Shown piece after piece: positions 18,829 through 24,413 of a DNA stretch of 24,413 bases; the stretch's first letter is position 1, and the number at the start of each line of letters is the position of its first letter. The position numbers and the translations under genes were made by a program. The DNA is from JAGOUB01 sp964648045 (GTDB taxonomy: Bacteria; Patescibacteriota; Gracilibacteria; Peribacterales; Peribacteraceae). The DNA is taken from the NCBI GenBank assembly GCA_964648045.1, contig CAZYNU010000019.1:1-24413 (forward strand), given 5' to 3'. Below the pieces are notes generated by a model. That model had not been told where the DNA came from, ran no database searches, and was given only the letters and a program-made list of their open reading frames with translations.

Positions 18829-20831
18829 GGGGCAGTAACGGTAACGGAAACGGTATCGACGGCGGAGCGGCCGTCGGGGCTGGTCACCTTGAACGTGACG
18901 GCGTAGGTGCCGGTATTCGCAAATGAGTGCACGACCGACCGCTGGTCGCTCTGTGTGCCGTCGCCGAAGTCCCAGAGGGCAGTGGTTATTACGCCGGCAC
19001 TGCACGACGAATCGAATTGGATGCCCAGCGGCGCCGGGCCCGTTAAGCGGCTGGCCTGGATACACGCCTTCAGCAGCGACTCACGCACCACGATGGCGCG
19101 GCTGGTACGCACTTCTTGCTTGCCGGTGGTGCGCACGCGCAGGTCGATGGTGTAGGTGCCGGGCTGCTGAAACGTGTGTTCCACCTGGGCTGGGCCGAAC
19201 ACTTCGTCGGTGCGGTCGCCAAAGGCCCACACAAAGCCCGAAATGGCATCGCCGGGAACAAAGCTTTCGGAAGCATCAAAACGCACCTTCAGCGGCGCCA
19301 CGCCGCCTTCGGGATCCATGCGAATAACGAGCGACGACGTCGGCGGCTTCACCGTGACGGTAATGGGAATGACCTTCACGCGGTCTTGTGCGTCTTCGGC
19401 AATGAGCGTGAGGGTGTAGGTTCCCACTTCACGGTAGATAGCCTGAAGCGGGCCGGAGGTGGAACCAACTTCGGTGGCATTGGGCGCCTCCCAGGTGAAG
19501 CGCACAAATGGCTGGCCGGTCTTTGGCGTCAGTTGCACGATCAGCGGTGCCTCACCCACGATCTGGCCGTTGGCCGGCAGCGGGGCGCCTTCGTAGGTCA
19601 GGTCATTGAGCGGCACTTCGTCGACCACGCGAATGAGCCGAGAAATTTCGGCGATCTGGCCGCTGGCCGAACGCACTTTCGCTACCACTGGAAAACGCCC
19701 TTTCTTGTCGTATGTGTGCGTCGCCTCTCTGGCTACCACTTTCTCGGTGCCGTCGCCGAAATCCCACTCCACCACGGCGATGGGCGTCTCGGTCTGGATG
19801 GAAAATTGAATCCCGAAAGGCGGCGTGCTAATAAGTCGTTTCGGCTGGGTGACCAGTTCTACCGGGAATGGCAACGGCGGCGGCGGCTCCACCGTGATGG
19901 TGCGCGAGTAGGTCTGCTTGGCATTGTTCGTCAGCTGCACCGAGACCGTCACGGTGATGGGCCCCAGCGCGTAGAACGTCTGTTTCACCTCGGTATCTTT
20001 GGTGGTGATGTCCACCTTTGCGTCACCGTCAAAGTCCCAGTCGATCTGCTTGATCAACTGTTTGTTTGGCACCAGGTTGGCAATGCTGAAGGTGACCGGT
20101 CGTTCCACCACGGCGATAGAAGGCGACATGGAGAAGACGGCCTTCGAGAGAATGAGTCGGCGCGACGCCACGCGCACGCGTCCGTCGGACATGATGAGCT
20201 GCACCTGCACGCCGTACACGCCGTCTTTCTCGAACGTGGCCGTAATGGTCGGGACGGTCGTCTCTTGATCCACCTTATTATCGCCATTGAGATCCCAACG
20301 ATACTGAATGGGATTCATCCCCAAGTTTTGACTGGTGGCCACGGCTCGCTCGACGCTGAAAGTAATGGAAAGCGGCGCCACAAAGTCGGCAGCCTTGGTG
20401 GGATTGACGATGTCGATCGCCAAGCCCGGCTCGCGCGTGAGCATGACGGCAGCCAAGATGCTGATGATCACACCCGGAATGGTGACGACGGCCAGACGCA
20501 CCATGGCTTGGCGCTTCACGCCCAGGGGCAGATCCGGGTTTTGAATGTGCATGAAAAACAACAGGCCGACACCGGCAAACACGCACAGACCGCCCAGGGC
20601 TGAGGCCATACCCACGCTTGCCAGGCCCTGCAACGCTCCGCTGGGATCGGGCAGCACGGAGAGTAACGTGATTAACCAGAGCAGATAGGCGCCATATACC
20701 ACGCCGACGACTGTGAGCAGCAGGGTCTTCGTGCGCTTCACCGCCGGATCCTTTGGATCGACGGGGGGCTGAGCAGCCGGGGGAGGCGTCACGTTCTGGC
20801 CGGTAATGCCGTCCACGGAAGCGTCAGGCAT
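18825..20831 (-). CDS. Multi-PKD membrane protein, 668 aa
   Basis: A Pro-rich cytosolic N-terminus is followed by three TM helices (about residues 36-58, 67-94 and 109-131). Five or six PKD-like beta-sandwich domains then extend outside the cell. The PKD signature W-D-F-G-D-G-T appears as WDLNGDNKVD, WDFDGDAKVD, WDFGDGTEKV, WAFGDRTDEV and WDFGDGTQSD; one more domain (FTWEAPNATEV) is degenerate. Two units carry D-x-N/D-G-D-x-K-V-D loops resembling calcium sites. PKD arrays usually serve in surface adhesion or as spacers. The start overlaps the end of the lipoprotein gene by 8 bp and the end overlaps the 31-aa gene by 4 bp. Confidence 0.9.
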   Translation of the reverse strand: MPDASVDGITGQNVTPPPAAQPPVDPKDPAVKRTKTLLLTVVGVVYGAYLLWLITLLSVLPDPSGALQGLASVGMASALGGLCVFAGVGLLFFMHIQNPDLPLGVKRQAMVRLAVVTIPGVIISILAAVMLTREPGLAIDIVNPTKAADFVAPLSITFSVERAVATSQNLGMNPIQYRWDLNGDNKVDQETTVPTITATFEKDGVYGVQVQLIMSDGRVRVASRRLILSKAVFSMSPSIAVVERPVTFSIANLVPNKQLIKQIDWDFDGDAKVDITTKDTEVKQTFYALGPITVTVSVQLTNNAKQTYSRTITVEPPPPLPFPVELVTQPKRLISTPPFGIQFSIQTETPIAVVEWDFGDGTEKVVAREATHTYDKKGRFPVVAKVRSASGQIAEISRLIRVVDEVPLNDLTYEGAPLPANGQIVGEAPLIVQLTPKTGQPFVRFTWEAPNATEVGSTSGPLQAIYREVGTYTLTLIAEDAQDRVKVIPITVTVKPPTSSLVIRMDPEGGVAPLKVRFDASESFVPGDAISGFVWAFGDRTDEVFGPAQVEHTFQQPGTYTIDLRVRTTGKQEVRTSRAIVVRESLLKACIQASRLTGPAPLGIQFDSSCSAGVITTALWDFGDGTQSDQRSVVHSFANTGTYAVTFKVTSPDGRSAVDTVSVTVTAP

Positions 20832-21714
20832 CGGGAGTGGAGGGAGAAGGCAACGGTGAGGTGAGGATGGTTTGCAAATCGATCAATTGAGTGGGAGCCT
20901 CCGAAGCTTCGGCTGCATTGTGAGCCGATAGGTCGACGGTCAGGTTGAGCGAAAAGTTACTTCCCTTGGGGTCGAGCACAGACCAGCGCACGCGGTGAAC
21001 GAACGCCGTCTGCGGGTCGATCCACAGTTCGCCGTCTGCGGCCAATCCGTCGAACCATGCCAACGGGGCCACCTCGCCGCGATCACTGCCAGCGCGAGCC
21101 AGGTAGGCGGCGAACTTCTCTTTATCAAGAGCAACGCGATAGTGCTCCACAGTCTTTCCGCGCACAGTGGTTCGGCCAAGATCTTCGGTCACGGTGACCA
21201 CCTGAGCTTGCGCATCGAGAAGTTGTGGCTCGGGCGTTACAACCGTGCCGGTGCTCCCCGCTACCACGCGCACCCAACGGTTGAGCATGGCCTGGCGCTG
21301 GGCAGCAGGCAAGATCATATCAAACGGAAGGCCATCTAGGCTCTGTGCACGTACTGCCAACTCACCGGAGGCCAATAGAGATAGATCGGCCGCGATCCTG
21401 GCGGGGGCCAATTGATCGCCTTGTCCCAACTCACCGTCAAAGCCAAGCGCTGCCACCATCGCCTTGCCGTTCTCGGTCGTGGTGCCAGAGGCGGTCACGA
21501 CGCCATCGGCCGAGAGTTGCAAACTCCAAAAATGCAGCTGACCGCTCACGGCAAATTGCACCGATGTGAGAGACTGCGTGGCACGAACCGCCTGACTCAC
21601 CAACGCTTGGGGGTCGGGGCGATTCGACGCACACCCCGAAAGAACCAGGGTGCACACAACAACGGCGGTGGACAGACGGGGCAAGGCGGCACGAATCATG
21701 GCGGGGTTCAGCAT
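20824..21714 (-). CDS. Lipoprotein, LolA/LppX-like, 296 aa
   Basis: The signal peptide ends in a lipobox (VLSGC, Cys about residue 27), so the mature protein is lipid-anchored. The body has alternating short strands (FAVSGQLHFWSLQLSADGVV, VEHYRVALDKEKFAAYLA, GELWIDPQTAFVHRVRWSVL) like LolA/LppX/DUF6612 proteins, which form half-barrels with a hydrophobic cavity; a lipid-binding role is inference. I chose ATG 21714; 21699 is an alternative. Both lack a Shine-Dalgarno. It sits 73 bp after the TPM gene and overlaps the PKD gene. Confidence 0.75.
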   Translation of the reverse strand: MLNPAMIRAALPRLSTAVVVCTLVLSGCASNRPDPQALVSQAVRATQSLTSVQFAVSGQLHFWSLQLSADGVVTASGTTTENGKAMVAALGFDGELGQGDQLAPARIAADLSLLASGELAVRAQSLDGLPFDMILPAAQRQAMLNRWVRVVAGSTGTVVTPEPQLLDAQAQVVTVTEDLGRTTVRGKTVEHYRVALDKEKFAAYLARAGSDRGEVAPLAWFDGLAADGELWIDPQTAFVHRVRWSVLDPKGSNFSLNLTVDLSAHNAAEASEAPTQLIDLQTILTSPLPSPSTPDA

Positions 21715-21787
21715 GCCAGAACGGCTGGCTGGCTGGCCAGCGTTCCGCGCCCAAACCTCTTGAGAGGAAGGTGCGCTTCGGTCGGCA

Positions 21788-22681
21788 TCACCAACTCGAT
21801 CCCGCGCCACCGCCACCCGACGACCCGCCGCCAAACCCCGAGAAGCCGCCTCCGCCGCCGCGCGAAGACCAGCCGCCAGACGAGCCGACCATCCAAGCAC
21901 TCCCCCGTCGACGCGCCGGCTTAAAGCCGTAGCGCGACACGAAGTAGTCCATTCCCAGACCGGCCAGAATGAGCAGCGGCAAGGGCACCCACCACTGCAT
22001 GGCAATCGCCAAGATGGAGCCGGCGCCCAAGCCGATCACGCCGCCGTGCCACCACGATTTGGACTGCGCCATCCACGCTCCCAAGAAACGGAAGACGTTG
22101 AGCATCACGAACAGCGCGACGACGACCAGGGAAAAGGTATCCGACTCCCCTACTTCCGGCTCGGGCTTGTACTCGCCGCCGATTGCATCCTTTAGCTTCT
22201 GCACGCCGGCCGAGAGCGCAGCGGCGTACTTGCCGTCTTTCAAAAGCGGCTTCATCACGTCTTCGGTAATGGCGTACGCGGTCAGATCGGGCACCGGACC
22301 TTCCAAACCATAGCCGACCGAGATCCACACCTGCCGGTCTTCATAAGCCAACAGCAGCACGATGCCGTTGTCATTCGTTTGGCTGCCCACGCGCCAGGCG
22401 CGATGAATGTCGAGCGCCGCCTGGCCAATCTCCTGGCCGCCGAGGCTTGGCACGGTCACGACCGCAATCTCGTTACTTGTCTCTTGGCGGTACTCACTCA
22501 ACACCATCTCCAAGTCGCCCTGTTCGGTCTGCGTCAGTAGGCCGGCGGCGTCGGTCACAAACCCGTCATTCGGGGGTACCACAAACTGAGCCAGCGCCGG
22601 CAACGGACCGACCGCCGCAAGCAGAAGGGCGGACAAAAACAGGAGCCGTGAACCAACGAGGTGAGTCACGGCCCCCATCAT
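21788..22681 (-). CDS. TPM-domain (YgcG-like) membrane protein, 297 aa
   Basis: Signal peptide to about residue 31 (PALAQ), then a TPM domain at about 40-165 (VTDAAGLLTQTEQGDLEMVL, NEIAVVTVPSLGG, NDNGIVLLLAYEDRQVWISV, GYGLEGPVPD). TM segments follow at about 190-210 and 225-255, then a Gly/Ser-rich tail (GGGGGFSGFGGG). This is the standard layout of the family, usually encoded next to LemA, as here. The ATG at 22681 (ATGATG) is 13 bp after the lemA stop. The longer frame upstream is shadow. Confidence 0.92.
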   Translation of the reverse strand: MMGAVTHLVGSRLLFLSALLLAAVGPLPALAQFVVPPNDGFVTDAAGLLTQTEQGDLEMVLSEYRQETSNEIAVVTVPSLGGQEIGQAALDIHRAWRVGSQTNDNGIVLLLAYEDRQVWISVGYGLEGPVPDLTAYAITEDVMKPLLKDGKYAAALSAGVQKLKDAIGGEYKPEPEVGESDTFSLVVVALFVMLNVFRFLGAWMAQSKSWWHGGVIGLGAGSILAIAMQWWVPLPLLILAGLGMDYFVSRYGFKPARRRGSAWMVGSSGGWSSRGGGGGFSGFGGGSSGGGGAGSSW

Positions 22682-22694
22682 AGCATGCGTGCGC

Positions 22695-23282
22695 TTAGTC
22701 TGCGTTGACCGGGCGGAAATCGAACTCGACCGAGGGAGCGTTTTCGGAGCCAGGCGCACCCTGGAATGTCTCGGCGGGCGCAAAGCCGAGCATGCCTGCG
22801 GCCACATTGGTGGGGAACGTGCGGATGGCGATGTTGTACGAGGTGACGGCTTGGTTGTAGTCGCGGCGGGCGGTGGCAATGCGATTCTCCGTTCCCTCAA
22901 GCTGCACCTGCAAATCGCGGAAGCCCTGGGTGGCCGTCAGCTGGGGGTAGCTCTCGACGGTCACGAGCAGGCGGGAAAGTGCGCCCTGAAAATCGTTGGC
23001 AGCTTCCACCTGACCAGCCTGGTCGCCGCTGTCTTTGGCCGACATCCACTTGGTGCGAGCGGCTACCACCTGAGTGAGCGTGCCCTGCTCAAAATCGGCC
23101 GCACCTTGCACCGTCGCCTGCAGGTTCGGCACCAGATCGAAGCGGCGCTGCAGATCGGTCTGCACCTGCGCCCAGGCCAGGTCGACGCCGCCGCGCAGGC
23201 CGACAAGATTGTTATACGAGGTCCAGAGCCAACCGCCGAGCACTACGGCCACGGCCAGAATGATCCAAAGCGTGCGTGACAT
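22695..23282 (-). CDS. lemA: LemA family protein, 195 aa
   Basis: One N-terminal TM helix (about residues 4-20) is followed by the LemA signature YNNLVGLRGGVDLAWAQVQT and LQRRFDLVPNLQATVQGAADFEQ, and further helices with TRDY-like (ATARRDYNQAVTSYN) and FPTNVAAGMLGF motifs. The protein forms an extracytoplasmic helical bundle; its role is unknown but it pairs genetically with TPM proteins. The leader is pyrimidine-rich (TTCCCTTCCCCCTCTTTT) with no Shine-Dalgarno. Confidence 0.95.
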   Translation of the reverse strand: MSRTLWIILAVAVVLGGWLWTSYNNLVGLRGGVDLAWAQVQTDLQRRFDLVPNLQATVQGAADFEQGTLTQVVAARTKWMSAKDSGDQAGQVEAANDFQGALSRLLVTVESYPQLTATQGFRDLQVQLEGTENRIATARRDYNQAVTSYNIAIRTFPTNVAAGMLGFAPAETFQGAPGSENAPSVEFDFRPVNAD

Positions 23283-23304
23283 AAAAGAGGGGGAAGGGAA
23301 CGAA

Positions 23305-23816
23305 TCAAAGAATGATGTCGTCGGCAGCGGGATTATAGATCACGGTGGCCTCACCGCGGGCCACGATGTGCCCGACGGCCGCGGCGCGGATGTCGGCGGC
23401 GGTGGGCGAAGCCTCAAACGTGAGCACTGTGTCCAGTCCCAACACCTCCGCACGGTAGGTGTGCACACCCGACTGCGGGCAGGGGGGCAGGTAGATCGGA
23501 GTTCCCGAATTGCTCAGTCCCATCGCGGCTCCGTCTGGCAGTCGATCGGGCGTGAGCCAAGCCGTGGAAGCGGGTGCGTTGTATGCCACCCACAGGACGG
23601 GGGCATCTTCACCGGCTCCCGATTCTTGAAAAATAATGGCGATGGACCGCACCTCTGCTGGTACGTCGGCCAGACGGAAGCGCAAGGAACGCCCTGCGCC
23701 TTGGCAGGCGAACGCACGGCATCCGGCACGGTGACAGAGATGGCGTCTGGGCCGCCGCAGCTTGAAAGAAGAAGAGCCAGAACCGCCACGAGACCGGTGG
23801 AACGTAAATGCATCAT
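23305..23816 (-). pseudogene. PEBP (YbhB/YbcL)-family lipoprotein, frameshifted
   Basis: The first frame gives a lipoprotein start (MMHLRSTGLVAVLALLLSSC and on to SPAKAQG). The other frame gives a PEBP-family body (RSLRFRLADVP, IIFQESG, VLWVAYNAPAS, GLSNSGTPIYLPPCPQSGVHTYRAEVLGLD). The two join if one base is added in the GGG at about 23697-23700, so either a 1-nt deletion inactivated the gene or the assembly lost a base. The usual PEBP D-P-D-x-P motif is replaced by QESGAGEDAPV. Its body ends 22 bp before lemA, so it heads the envelope operon. Confidence 0.7.
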
Positions 23817-23825
23817 GGCCCAATT

Positions 23826-23859
23826 CTACCCCGTAGGATCAACCGAAGGGTAGTTTTTT
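23826..23859 (+). terminator. Terminator-like hairpin
   Basis: CTACCC (23826-23831) and GGGTAG (23848-23853) with a 16-nt loop, followed by six T on the plus strand. It lies between divergent genes, so it may insulate the 23957 gene; on the minus strand it is a hairpin in the PEBP leader. Confidence 0.35.
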
Positions 23860-23904
23860 CGAATCAGCATTACTTTTCGTCCATTTTGTAAAAGTTATTA
23901 TGAA

Positions 23905-23921
23905 CCATGATACAATCATGG
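23905..23921 (+). promoter_or_regulatory. Extended -10 promoter inside a palindrome
   Basis: TGATACAAT (extended -10, TACAAT 23911-23916) lies in an inverted repeat CCATGAT-ACA-ATCATGG (7-3-7). The start of transcription would be near 23923, leaving a leader of about 34 nt with the Shine-Dalgarno GGAGG. An operator role is likely from the position. Confidence 0.55.
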
Positions 23922-23956
23922 CAAGTTCCATCGATCTTTTCCTTTCGGAGGGCACC

Positions 23957-24413
23957 ATGCCTCAGGTTCTCGGACTGTTCACGTACAACGGCGTCGATGG
24001 CATCGACGTTGGTTGGCATCAGAAAAACGGACGACGAGTGTTCATTGTTCACAACGGCCGCAGCGGCCGAGACAAGCACGCACGCCTAGACCAAGACGTG
24101 CAAATGCGACTCTGGGAAACGCTCCTCCCGGTTCTGGAGCAACTCGACCAGCTCGTGGTCTACCTGGGCAGCGACGGCTGCCTGGCCTTCGTGGAGCGGC
24201 TGCAAGCGGCCGTCCCGGCCGACAAACTCGTGTTCGTGAGCTGTGGCTGCATCAGCGTGGAGAAGACGGCCATTCTCGAAACGCACGGGCTTGGCAGCTG
24301 CCCCCGTCTCGCCTGCGAATGCGGCGGACAGAAGACTCTAGCCGAGCTGGCCCACCGCTTTCTGGCACAAGGGTCAATCGGGCGGGCGACGCCCGTCCTC
24401 TGTTCTCACGATG
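23957..24413 (+). CDS. Hypothetical Cys-containing protein, 5' part
   Basis: The frame stays open from ATG 23957 to the window end (152 codons seen). The start has CGGAGGG 6-7 nt upstream. The N-terminal region reads as beta strands (PQVLGLFTYNGVDGIDVGW, GRRVFIVHNGRSG), then a helix and VVYLGSDGCLAF. Near residue 115-140 come the Cys pairs SCGCIS and SCPRLACECGG, which may bind metal. An in-frame ATG at 23918 is too close to the -10 to be used. I do not recognise the family. Confidence 0.7.
   Translation, partial: MPQVLGLFTYNGVDGIDVGWHQKNGRRVFIVHNGRSGRDKHARLDQDVQMRLWETLLPVLEQLDQLVVYLGSDGCLAFVERLQAAVPADKLVFVSCGCISVEKTAILETHGLGSCPRLACECGGQKTLAELAHRFLAQGSIGRATPVLCSHD

Noticed and set aside
19116..20603. 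Long plus-strand open frame (495 codons) opposite the PKD gene
   Set aside because: It is the antisense of a clear multi-domain gene in G/C-rich DNA; its translation is His/Gly/Arg-rich without domains.
21715..22005. N-terminal extension of the lipoprotein gene
   Set aside because: It would precede the signal peptide and overlaps the 3' end of the TPM gene.
22682..22900. N-terminal extension of the TPM gene
   Set aside because: Overlaps the end of lemA in another frame, is Pro/Arg/Ser-rich, and the signal peptide begins only at 22681.
22689..23279. Plus-strand open frame opposite lemA
   Set aside because: Shadow of a recognisable LemA protein.
1..24413. CRISPR array
   Set aside because: No regularly spaced identical short repeats anywhere in the window.

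Overview
The window reads as a stretch of bacterial chromosome, most plausibly from a member of the candidate phyla radiation (Patescibacteria, Parcubacteria-like). This is an inference from the gene mix: VanW protein, short DsbA with an N-terminal anchor, LemA/TPM operon, multi-PKD membrane protein, tandem-RRM protein, many orphan proteins and tiny intergenic gaps. Most core genes are visibly G/C-rich. Two blocks (about 4.6-7.4 kb and 14.6-17.2 kb) are clearly A/T-richer and look acquired.

Layout. 1-771: 3' part of the Obg GTPase. 924-3729: four minus-strand genes (orphan, helical-repeat protein, Nudix hydrolase, orphan); three of them carry a related long hairpin in the 5' leader. 3990-7566: two accessory cassettes. 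The first holds a YefM/RelE-type toxin-antitoxin pair and a HEPN-like protein. The second holds an orphan and a two-TM protein. Each is bounded by inverted copies of a 70-80 bp repeat, and the second ends at tRNA-Phe. 7790-9328: tRNA-Ala with a rare A19/U56 combination, a secreted DUF4215 protein and a two-RRM RNA-binding protein. 9601-13711: orphan, type II NADH dehydrogenase, VanW-domain protein, DsbA-like oxidoreductase. 13964-14068: a 34-codon gene with its own terminator. 14363-17674: a third accessory block (zinc-ribbon membrane protein, HEPN-type protein, AlbA_2/Schlafen-type protein, HTH regulator and a divergent 50-aa gene), ending with the same repeat and tRNA-Lys. 17828-18685: TruB. 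18733-23816: a minus-strand envelope operon (frameshifted PEBP lipoprotein, LemA, TPM protein, lipoprotein, PKD protein, 31-aa membrane peptide). 23957-end: 5' part of an orphan gene.

The most unusual signal is the repeat family. Five recognisable copies (and perhaps a sixth) carry a short hairpin and, in the three best copies, a TTGCGS box exactly 19 nt from a TAnAAT box. Copies bracket small defence-like gene sets and abut the 3' ends of tRNA-Phe, tRNA-Lys and a tRNA 3' remnant. No integrase or transposase is visible. A second unusual signal is the leader-hairpin family at 1552-1601, 2372-2417 and 3791-3839. Translation signals are mixed: some genes have Shine-Dalgarno sequences, several have a -10 box only 6-9 nt before the start codon (probably leaderless), and several have pyrimidine-rich leaders.
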